In this document: one piece after another, positions 51,401 through 60,499 of the stretch
How positions within the stretch are numbered: position 1 is the stretch's first letter
How the letters are laid out: each line of letters begins with the position of its first letter
Source of the DNA: Brachyhypopomus gauderio
Taxonomy: Eukaryota; Chordata; Actinopteri; Gymnotiformes; Hypopomidae
Length of the DNA stretch: 64,000 nucleotides
Assembly (NCBI RefSeq): GCF_052324685.1
Contig: NW_027506972.1
Location: 57,501 to 121,500 of the forward strand
Reading direction: 5' to 3'
The notes under the pieces: model-generated
Told to the model about the DNA's origin: nothing
What the model saw: the letters and a program-made list of their open reading frames with translations, nothing else
Databases searched by the model: none
Made by a program: the position numbers and the translations under genes

Positions 51401-54400
51401 ACCCGACCCACGGGGGACCAGACCCACAGGACTTTAATGCCTTACTGAATGGCTGTGTCTGTCACTCACCCGTTGAGAAAGTGCTCAAAGAGGTGAAGCT
51501 GCCCGTCCTTACACACCACTGCTAACCGCACTGCCTGCAGAACAAAACAGAGCACACACACACACACACAAAGTTTAAGTGTAGTTACAAACAGGAGGTG
51601 GATTAAGGGCAGTGTCATTTCCAAACGGAATATGCTCATCCAAGCGGTCACGCCCCCAAACGTGCTGCGTCAGCCGCATGGCTGGGAGGGTCAGCACACC
51701 TGGGGCTGACCGAGCTCATTAGTCAACACAGGTACCGATAACTGCACCTGCGTCAGCCCAGGGTCAGGGTACATTTACATTTACGGCATTTAGCAGACGC
51801 TCTTATCCAGAGCGACTCACAAAGTGTAAGGGTACACTTACTCCAGTTGATGTTTACATTGGTCTAGTCACAAAACATGTTTGGAGTTGACGTGTTCACA
51901 TTTTTCTACCACGTCACCCAATGCTAACTGTGAGCCACAATCGGGGGGCGCTAGTATATGGCAACAGGTGATGCCACGGGGGAACGCAGAGTGCGATTAG
52001 CGGGGACGCTAGTGAACATTCCAGGAGAATAGTAGACTACTATGATTGTGAACGTAGCAAAACGGTGACTGAAGCTACAGCAGCGACTAAAATAATAGCA
52101 ACATAATAGCAACAGCTTAGTAGCTTTCACACGGCAAGCCTTTCGTGACACGCTCTTCCCTGTCGTCTTCTCTCACGATAATGTCGCGCTGAAAAACATT
52201 GACCAGTCTTGTCAATATATGGAGCCAGATCCGTAAACGTGAGAAGCCACTTTCGCCATTCCAGATGGCTCAGTCAAAACCATTACGTCTTAATGAACAA
52301 ATAAATACATCAGCGGCGAAAATGAGAATAAAAATATACCAGGGTTCACGTGTTTTTATTTTGTCACAAAAGGCTTCCAACATGGGCTAAAGCACAGGGT
52401 AGACTCTCAAATGATAAGTGTTTACAACTTCATCTTCAACCTTTTCAGCCCTGGCGCGAATGTTATCCTCACATATCCCTGGATTCACCAGTTAGAACTA
52501 CAGAGACACTAGAAAAAAAATCTTGTGTCTTATTTTATGTCACCATTAACTACACAGGGTTGATGCGAACTTAATAGGCCTATCTATCTACCTGTTTTTC
52601 ACAAGAGCTTGTGGCTAGCTCTGACAGTGATCAATGCAAGCTGTAGTGAATGGCAGTAACTTTGTTTTACCGCAAAATATGAAAACTATTGAAACCATTA
52701 ATCACCCAATTAAATCCACTGGGAAATGTACGATCTGGTAAATGTAGCGGTAAATGTATGCTCTTTTGCCTTGTTCCCGGCGTAGATAGCACTAGGTTCT
52801 GCTTCACAACATGAATGAAGAACGTTCGTATGATTTGAACGCAATTTGGCCTCTATGATGGTTCTGACGGAAATTGCTGGCCACTGTGCCATTGAAATAG
52901 CCGATTTCGGAAGTGCTCCGTTTGCTTAAGTAAATATGATAATATATATATTAGGGGTGGGTATCACCACTAATTTTCCAGTTCGATTCCGATTCACAAG
53001 GTCCCAATTCAATTCGATCCGATTCAATATCGATTATCAATATTGAATCGGATCGAATTGAATCGGGACCTTGTAGGGAAATTTCAGTTACAATAAAAAG
53101 TGTAGTTTGAATGTGAAATGTTGTAATGATACAAGGAACACTCAAACTTTATTAAAATGCATTAAGATAGTGTTTATACTGTGATTAGTGTTTTTTTATA
53201 TCAATTAATGCACACTTCCACATAGCTCCTTTACCAGAAAAGGCATTGAAAGCGGTTTAGAACAGCCCTTTAAAGTGCAAATTACGTTTTTTTTTTACAT
53301 GTAACAAACATTTATGAACATAGTTCTGAATATTGTAATATTGTAAAAAGATTTATTCATGACTGCTTGTAAATTGTCAAATTTTTCTGCAAGAAAAGGA
53401 GCTGATTTTGAGGAGTGAGACAGCTCAATTGTGCAGTAACAATATCGCCAGCTGTTGAAAAAACTTCACAGCTTTATACTGGACACGTCGCGACCGGCGT
53501 GAGGGTCCGCGCACCGAAAATGACGTAATCGCGGTGGCTCCGCCCGTGCCCTGTCGCTTTGCGAGGTTGTGCACCTCTCGAATATTGTAACTTCGCGCGC
53601 CGCGCTTCAGCGCAATGATCAAAGTCACATTTGCAGGGTTCATACACCTAAACAAGGTGGAATTAAAGCACGTCACGCGATATAAAACACGAGATGTTAA
53701 AATGGTACGCATATGCGGGGAAAATTAGCCAATTCTAAAGATCGATCTCAGGTTTAATAAATCGATATCGAATCATTCAAATGAAGATCAATTTGAATTG
53801 AAAAATCTATTTTTTAAACACACCCTAATATAACATATCTCCCGAACCCCCGTAGGTTTGCGTAAGTCACCCTTTTCAACTTCAAAACGGCGAATTTCGC
53901 CGAAAGGTGACAGATTTTCATGCCTGCACACTATTGTCTAGCTAGCTTACCTAGCTAAACAAGCTACAGCTAAAGGTTTGGGAGGGCTCAGAGCCAAAAT
54001 CACTTCTATTAGAAACCTCCAGTTAGCCAAACTTATCAAAGGCAGAGTAAAGGTGGATCGTCAAGATGTGTGTGGGGAAAGATGTGGTCCAGTGAAGGAA
54101 AATGTCTGCAGTTCTGCTGTTTGACCACCCAGAGGGTGTTTGATCTAGACAGGGCAACGTAGAACACGAGAACTCTGCCACACCAACAGACGGGCCTTCT
54201 CACCTCGTCCTTGCTGCTGGATGTCTGTAGGTCGATGTGTCGTGGTTCGTCCGTCAGGGTGAAGGACACCACCGCATTCTTGTCTTTGCCATCAGACCGC
54301 ACCTGCCTGTGGAGCGAAAGAGCAGATGAACGGCACTGTACCAGTCATTCCTGGTGATTACAGAACCGGTCCAACTGGGAGCAGCATTGACATCTACAGC

Positions 54401-56135
54401 CAAGAGAAGCGCCAATCCGTACCATGAGCACTCCAAATCTCAAGCATGGCTCGACTCGAAACACCATATTTGAAGTCTTGCAGAAGACAAACTTCAAGAC
54501 TGTTCTGTGTCCTGGCTCTGTGATGGTGGAACGATCTTCCACTAGCTGCTCCAACAGCAGAGTCTCTTGTGGTCTTCAAAAATAGACTCACCTGATCGTT
54601 GAGTAATTAATGAGCACCAACACTGCAGATAGTATATGTCCTTAAATTGTATGTTTATCTGTCTATGGTTATTTGTGCTTGGTGTAAGATTTAATTCCTG
54701 TTTAATTGGAATACTAGGTACTGGCATTGATTACTGTAGTTTAGTAGTAGTTTGGCTCAATGGGATCTTGAATTCTGGCCAATCTGTGCTACTATCTAGG
54801 CTGAATTCTGTGAACAGATGCAAAGCACTTTGTAATTTGTTCTGGATAAGAGCGTCTGCTAAACACCCTAAATGTAAATCCCAATCCAAGGAGGAGTTCT
54901 TCCCAATGCGTACCACACACTGAGGAGTCTGTCGTGGGACGCTCCCGACAGAAAGTAGAGGCCATCACTGTCTGGGGGTCGGGTTGTGGCGAAACACAGG
55001 TCCGTAACCATGGTGGAGTGACCTGTGAACTTCTGTAAGTGGTAGAGGGGAAAAGGCCCAGTTACACACAGCTGTAACAGTCCAAGCAGGTAAACTCACA
55101 GCTAACCAGTCCTTCCATAAAGATCACAAAGCAGAAAAAGCATCTTAAATCAGCTGTAAATACAGTAGAACCCCCGAACTCGACCGCCTCAATACTCGAC
55201 ATATTCGGAGTTTGACGGAAAATTCCGAGAAAATTGTGTTTCGGAGCTCGAAAAAAAAAAATGTCGAAATCCGACTCGACTTGTGACTTGTAAACAAAAT
55301 ACAGTCCGTGCTTCGGTGACAGGCCGCTAGTTTGCGTTAGTTGCTGTTGTTGTTCAATGGGTTTTAAACCATTTTGAAGATGTGCTCCAAGCTTTTGCTG
55401 TATTTGTGCTGTTTTTGTACTGTTTTAGACAAAAAACACGTGTCCCATGAAAGACATAACAGGAAAGCAGGAAAACGATAAGAACATCAATAGAGTTGAA
55501 AAAGGTGATCGTAGAGAAGTATGAAAAAGGCATTCATGTGACGGACTTAACATTGGAATTCAACTTGATGGTCGAGAACGGATTAATCCGTTTTCAGTTC
55601 TTTCTTATGGAGAAAATCTATTCGGAACTCGGAACTGCTACACCACGTACCCGGTACACCTCCTTGGTTTCCAGGTCCCACATTTTGATGGTCATGCCTG
55701 CAGAGAGGAGGAGTTTCCCATCTGGACTCACACACAGGCTGGTCACTGCTGCACGGTCTGCCCTCCACTTACTGTAGAAAACAACCACAGTACAGTCACA
55801 ATCACCCAACGAACATAACCACAGTACAATCACAGTACACAGTCACAATCACCCAACGTACAATCACAAACACCCAACGAACAATCACAGTACACAGTCA
55901 CGAACAGCCCAACGAACAATCACAGTACACAGTCACAAACACCCAACGAACATAACCACAGTACACAGTCACAAACACCCAACGAACATAACCACAGTAC
56001 AGTCACAAACACCCAACGAACAATCACAGTACACAGTCATGAACACCCAACAAACAGACTCTGAAGGTGAACTGGTACACTCAACCACAACCACGACATA
56101 ACTGCTGCTGTGCATACACACGCGTGTGTGCTCTC

Positions 56136-56195
<60 letters not shown>

Positions 56196-56338
56196 GGTAA
56201 AGGGGCGCGCACACACCAGCGTGTCTTGCCCGTCTGCAGGTCCCACTCAGCTATGTGCGTGTCATCTGACCCACTGTAGAGGAGGGAGTCCTGTGGGTGC
56301 CACTGAACACAGTTCACCCCACCACTGTGCCCTCCATC

Positions 56339-56388
<50 letters not shown>

Positions 56389-57400
56389 AGGAAGAGAGCC
56401 GTTGGGGAAGAGAGAGAAAAAGAGTTAAATTGGAAACGATTAACATTTGCTGCACTAAGCTATGGCCACTGAAATCAGACAACTCAATCCTCAAACATCA
56501 CACTCCATGAACATTTAGACACTCGCAATCCCTCCGAGCTGTTAATCTCTGTGCTTCTGAGCTCACTAAACAGAGTCCTCAGAACCACAGAGATGTTCCT
56601 CAGCTCAGCTCCACCTGTGGACCCAGGTATAGTGGGGCATCTGCTGAGACCAACTGGCCGGTGTAAGTTAGGAGAATGATGAAGATACGTACCAGCGTAG
56701 AGTGGAGGTCTCCCTTCACAGTACTGTAGATGAGAACAGTGCCAGCGGCCGTGCCCAGTGCCAACAGGTCCGTCTGTTCCACCAACTGACCCACCTCAGA
56801 CTTCCTCTTCTTCCTCTGAGGGCCCTCCTAGAAACACACACACAACTCAGTATAACTGTTTTATAAAACCCACAACAGAAGTGCAAGTTCACAGCCATTT
56901 CTAGTCACTTCAGGAACGTTCATCATTTATGAGCTCCTCAAATTCCAGATGTTAGAACATTAAGTGTCCGAGCTCGTAGCAGGAGTTTCTACAGGTGGCT
57001 GTCCAACACACACATCTAGTAAACAGGCCTCACCAGTTAACCACATATGACTGACCCAACCTGACAAAACCTGCTTCAGTTACCAACACCTCCAAAAAAA
57101 GTACAAAAAAGTAAAAACCCGACGAGTGTAGACAGACACCCGTCACCATCAGTACCTGAATCTACTGGGTCTGTTTGTACTGTTTTAAACACTCTTGTCC
57201 ACTCAAAACAGTTGACCACGTTTTATTACCAAAAGTTTGTTGAACGTTAGTTAGTTTAAAGCGTAATTAATGGCTCCAGTGTAAGTGCACATGGGCGCAG
57301 AACCGCTCGGACTGCGCCAGCAGCTCACACGCTGCCCACAGCCAGCTGCCCCACACGGGGCAAATAAAGTCCGCAAACACGACACGAGCACGAACATCCC

Positions 57401-57455
<55 letters not shown>

Positions 57456-57924
57456 CTCCGAGTACGACCAGAACCGCGGGGTTCGGGCCCAGCGCGGCCG
57501 CCGTGGAGGCGACATGTGCGGCGACATGTGCGTGTGGGCCGCGCGGTTCCGCTGCTAACGGCTAACAGGCTAACACGCCCAGCACGCGCGCTCCGGGCCC
57601 GGGGAACACCGACCCGCCACACCGACCCGCACCGGCTCCGTTAAACCCGTTAAACCGCGGCGCCCGCACGCACGCACGCACGCAGCAGGCCGCTCCGACT
57701 CGCTCCTCGTGACGAACCTGGGGCGCGCGACACGGTCCCCACGCGATGCACGTGCAGGTGGCGCTCAGGTGCGCGGAGGGCGCGTGCTCCTGCCGCAGGG
57801 TCCCGGTGTCGGGGTCCCAGATGCGCAGACGGCCGTCCGGGGCGCACGCGGCCAGGTAGCGCCGCGCGCCGGGGGAAAAGACGCAGGGGAGCGTCGCTGA
57901 GAAACTGCCTCCGTCCGCCGCCAT
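45088..57924 (-). CDS. wdr43: WD repeat protein 43 (Utp5-like, ribosome biogenesis)
   Basis: Nucleolar small-subunit processome (UTP-A/t-UTP) factor for pre-rRNA transcription and processing. It has 18 coding exons, in gene order: 57718-57924, 56693-56827, 56217-56338, 55651-55771, 54914-55032, 54204-54306, 51470-51534, 50771-50936, 50439-50525, 50103-50231, 49855-50004, 48807-48893, 48672-48703, 48467-48530, 46605-46718, 45705-45774, 45457-45515, 45088-45231. Phases join to 657 residues (human 677). Matches to human include [83 protein letters not shown] and HVCLVRDL. The Utp12 region lies near residues 460-567 ([18 protein letters not shown]). The acidic tail ends [11 protein letters not shown], like the human end. 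No coding lesion is seen despite repeat-laden introns, including an antisense L2 copy. Confidence 0.96.
45940..46235. mobile_element. Possible dispersed repeat fragment
   Basis: The segment with GTGTGCTTTACACCACTGCA-like and GACCTACCACTTTGTGGCTG text is of a kind I associate with a multicopy fish DNA-transposon repeat. No ends or target duplication are visible. It lies in a wdr43 intron. Confidence 0.35.
46800..48345 (+). pseudogene. L2/CR1-clade LINE, dead reverse transcriptase, antisense in wdr43
   Basis: Plus-strand reading resembles the reverse transcriptase of L2-type LINEs: [20 protein letters not shown] (46829 on), then [16 protein letters not shown] and [12 protein letters not shown]. 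After frameshifts comes CYANNTQLY at 47213-47239, where active copies have YADD. Then come [14 protein letters not shown] and the C-terminal [13 protein letters not shown]. The 3' tail contains CAATGGAGGATGGGTTCCC and ends near GCGCTATATAAATTAATTTG (to about 48345). It lies in the wdr43 intron between 46718 and 48467. Multiple frameshifts and the loss of both catalytic aspartates make it inactive. The 5' end is truncated. Confidence 0.88.
48354..48462. repeat. (CA)n-rich microsatellite
   Basis: CA tracts with ACCCC interruptions immediately after the LINE tail, ending four bases before the wdr43 exon at 48467-48530. Confidence 0.88.
48547..48618. repeat. 18-bp tandem repeat
   Basis: Four copies of AGGTTCAACACCACACAC beside the wdr43 exon at 48467-48530, in the upstream intron on the gene strand. 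Confidence 0.9.
48940..49437. repeat. Telomere-like C-rich satellite in wdr43 intron
   Basis: About 500 bp built of CCCTAACCCC, CCCACCCC and CAACAAACCCC units, with higher-order blocks repeated. On the wdr43 sense strand it is GGGGTTAGGG/GGGGTGGGG. These guanine runs could form G-quadruplexes in the nascent transcript. It contains no gene. Confidence 0.9.
50990..51232. repeat. Purine-rich tandem repeat (GACAGACAGGGAAGGAGAGA)
   Basis: Repeats of roughly 20-30 bp containing GACAGACAGGGAAGGAGAGA, in a wdr43 intron. They create spurious Arg/Glu and Leu/Ser open frames. Confidence 0.88.
51768..51832. mobile_element. SINE tail fragment
   Basis: TTTACGGCATTTAGCAGACG and CTTATCCAGAGCGACT match the tail of the SINE at 60992-61180. 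Only this tail is present. Confidence 0.65.
52952..53827 (-). mobile_element. hAT-like transposon remnant with terminal hairpin
   Basis: The ends TAGGGGTGGG and CACACCCTA are short inverted repeats. The flanks ATATATAT and ATATAACA match only partly. Near the left end, 52997-53034 and 53037-53074 form an almost perfect palindrome. On the minus strand near 53425-53470 the reading [13 protein letters not shown] resembles a degraded C-terminal FSTAGDIVT motif of hAT transposases. It lies in the 2.7-kb wdr43 intron. Confidence 0.5.
54480..54882 (+). mobile_element. LINE 3'-end remnant
   Basis: The plus strand reads [20 protein letters not shown] near 54529-54588, a typical C-terminus of a LINE reverse-transcriptase ORF. 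It is followed by a tail with CTGGATAAGAGCGTCTGCTA shared with local SINE tails. Confidence 0.55.
55788..56047. repeat. Minisatellite in wdr43 intron
   Basis: Irregular tandem array of CACCCAACGAACAATCACAG and TACACAGTCACAA units, with a period of roughly 30-40 bp. Confidence 0.85.
56140..56193. repeat. (CA)n microsatellite
   Basis: CA tract about 23 bp past the donor of the wdr43 exon at 56217-56338, on its intron side. Confidence 0.92.
56340..56382. repeat. (GA)n microsatellite at wdr43 exon 3 acceptor
   Basis: On the gene strand this is a (CT)n polypyrimidine tract running straight into the acceptor of the exon at 56217-56338. Confidence 0.9.
56841..56931 (-). ncRNA. Candidate C/D-box snoRNA in wdr43 intron 1
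   Basis: On the minus strand a C box ATGATGA (56926-56920) and a D box CTGA (56850-56847) are spaced as in a roughly 80-nt C/D snoRNA. The bases outside them, CATAA and TTGTG, can form a five-pair terminal stem. The human orthologue WDR43 is a known host of C/D snoRNAs (SNORD53, SNORD92). Against it, the D box is only about 20 nt from the intron's 3' splice site, closer than usual for vertebrate intronic snoRNAs. No guide match to rRNA was established. Confidence 0.3.
57402..57453. repeat. (CA)n microsatellite
   Basis: CA tract in wdr43 intron 1, in a CpG-rich setting. Confidence 0.9.
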
Positions 57925-58087
57925 TACCGGAGCGCTACGTACGACTGCGCACTCGGGCGGACTCACGGACCCGGAAACACGTGTTAACCTCACTGGGGCG
58001 GACGCGCATGCGCCGGAAACACGTGTTAACCTCACTGGGGCGGACGCGCATGCGCCGGAAACACGTGTTACCTCACTGGGACGGACA
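57925..58087 (-). promoter_or_regulatory. wdr43 promoter with tandem 42-bp module (ETS/E-box/NRF1-like)
   Basis: Directly 5' of the wdr43 ATG, a 42-bp unit starts at 57971 and 58013, with a shorter divergent copy at 58055-58087. Each full unit contains CCGGAA (ETS-like), ACACGTGT (E-box CACGTG) and GCGCATGCGC (exact NRF1-type palindrome). The third copy keeps the ETS and E-box parts. The motif names are established. Binding here is inference. Confidence 0.65.
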
Positions 58088-59499
58088 TTCACACGCATAT
58101 AAATAAATTCATACATAATTCATACACTGTTCATTTTTGAGGAATGTAAATTTAATTTTATAAAAGAGTATGATATATTCTAATTAATGCATAAATTTAC
58201 CATAAGTGACCAAATATAGCGATGCCAAAAGCTCGTTATTATTATTATTATCATTATTTTCATCATCATCATAATCTAATATGTATCTAAAATATAGGCT
58301 TTTATATCTAATATTGTAATTATGACAGTAATGGAGTCTACTTTGAACTGTACTTCAATTTTAATAAATGTAATTTAATTAATTTTTAATTATAATTCCG
58401 TGTATGAAAACAATTTAATAAAGCTCTACTTTGACACCAGTGCACTGTAGATTTTTTACATTGCCGAATGTTGATGGTGAAGGTATTTTCACATGTTCTG
58501 CGAAGTCTCCTATTGCGACTCACTAAAAAACAATGTACATGTACTGCACATTTTCGTTATTATTATTTTTTACCGTTTTTACCGTTTAAACACTCCATAG
58601 TCCCAAGTTGCCAGAATTATTTCATCTCTCCGTTGCAGTGATAGATATAATCAATCGCACTATTTCTCCAGTGCTGTTACAATAACTTAAACAGTGTTGT
58701 AGTAAAGTTGTAAGAAAGGTGAGGATTTTGTGTGGTTACTGTTTTGAAAGCATTCTTGAAAGTTTTCTCTCCGCGTTCACATTGGCTGTAGCTAGACGCT
58801 GCTGCCGACTCTCAGTCGCCGACTGCTAGATATTAAACATGCTAGATATCTGCCAGTCGTCTGCGACCAGTCGGCGACGGCTCGGCGAGCGTCTTTCAGC
58901 AGTTCACACTACACGACTGAGCGAGCGACGAGTGATCGCCGATTTGCCTCCGACCACAGTTTTTGTCGGCGATCAGTCGGCGACTGAAAAACCAGCCTAA
59001 AATCGTGTAGTGTGAACCAGGCTTAAAGTGAACATGAGCACTAACGTCTTCACTAACGTCTTCACGGCGCCCTCTAACGGCCACTTCACGCCCTCTAACG
59101 GTCGTTCCGGGTACTGCAGCAGCCCGAATTATTTGTCGCTTGTTAATGACGTAACAAATTTAACATGGCGCTGCCCAGTGACACTCACGCTGCGTTTATT
59201 TTATTTTATTTTTAGTCATTTCTTTGTTGTTATTACACTGACGTTATTAGTGAACATAAATGTCGTCGTGATCGTCAGTTAATACTCTTCTGGTCCACTG
59301 AAATGTTGCACTTTTTCCGTGTGCCGAAGACAACTGCAGTTTGACTGTGTAGATAAATATCAATGTGGAGGTTTAAAGCTGTGATTGTTTTCATGTAAAA
59401 CACAGATGAGCGATTCGTGACACGATGACTTACGTTGCGTGATGTGGTGAGTGTGGTGTTGCGGTCTGATCGCCTCCAGCAGGAGCAGCTCACCCCGAC
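58088..59499. other. Intergenic sequence between head-to-head wdr43 and trmt61b
   Basis: AT-rich from 58100 to 58780, then a possible mobile-element fragment (58785-59030), then sequence leading to trmt61b. No separate gene is seen. The two start codons are about 1.6 kb apart. Confidence 0.5.
58785..59030. mobile_element. Possible DNA-transposon fragment with GTCGGCGAC palindromes
   Basis: It holds many AGTCGCCGACT/GTCGGCGA motifs and TTCACACTACACGACT, with ATCGTGTAGTGTGAACCAGG at the right end. This resembles a terminal repeat of a multicopy fish element. No target duplication is identified. Confidence 0.4.
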
Positions 59500-60456
59500 A
59501 TGACGCACACACTCGCCCGGGTTCACATCGCCTGTTTAAGGCTCAACGTCCACCGTGCTGCTGTCCACACGTCCCCGGGGGTTTGGGCGTGTGACCCGAA
59601 GGCTTTTGGGACGGGTGCGAAAAGTCCAGACGGAGACGAAACCGGTTCAGAAGAGCCAGCGGCTCCGCTGTGGCGACGCGGCTCCGTGTGCGGGAGACGG
59701 CGGCCCCTGTGCCCGTTGGACCGCCTGACCCAGCTGCTGCCCCAGAACCTGACGGAGGAGCTGTGGGAACTGAGGGGGAATAAACCCCGGGAGGAGGAGG
59801 GACAAAGGGAGGAAGACTCTCTGGAGCCCGCAGTAGCAGCGGGTGAAGCAGGGGATGAAGGAGGTGTGGAGGCTCGGGTGGAGGACGGTGCTGTAGTTCA
59901 CAGAGAGGAGCAGAGCTCTAAGGACGCACGTGTGTCTCCTCACGGTCTCCTGCCCGGGGAACGTGTGATGCGCTTCGGGGAGGTGCTGATGGCGGAGCAC
60001 TCCAGCAAGCGCAGGCAGGAGTTCCAGAAGATGTTCCAGCTCCAGGAAGGAGTTAAGCTGCAGAGTACTTGGGGTGTAATACCCCACGATGCCATGGAGG
60101 GGCGCCCTGCTGGAATGTTCTTCTACACAAACCTTAGGCTGCCTATGCTCATCCGTAGACCCACGCTGGAGGAGTTCACCCTCTTCATGAAAAGAGGACC
60201 CGCCATCACATATCCTAAAGTATAATAACACACGTGTTTTGTGTGTGTAATGTGTTAATATCACAGAAATGGCAGTCATGGTCTGGTGGTAGGGAACTGG
60301 TCTTGTGACCGGAGGGTCGTGGGTTCTATTCCCAGACCTGAGGCCATGACTGAGGTGCCCTTGAGCAAGGCACCTAACCCCAACTGCTCCCCGGGCGCCG
60401 GGCTAGGGCTGCCCACCGCTCTGGGCACGTGTGCACCACAGCCCCCTAGTAATCAC

Positions 60457-60499
<43 letters not shown>

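Noticed and set aside
50959-51448. Arg/Glu-rich plus-strand frame and Leu/Ser-rich minus-strand frame
   Set aside because: Generated by the purine tandem repeat in a wdr43 intron. No homologous protein is recognised.
59500-60279. Minus-strand 210-residue frame opposite trmt61b exon 1
   Set aside because: Antisense shadow of a GC-rich exon. It has no recognisable domains.
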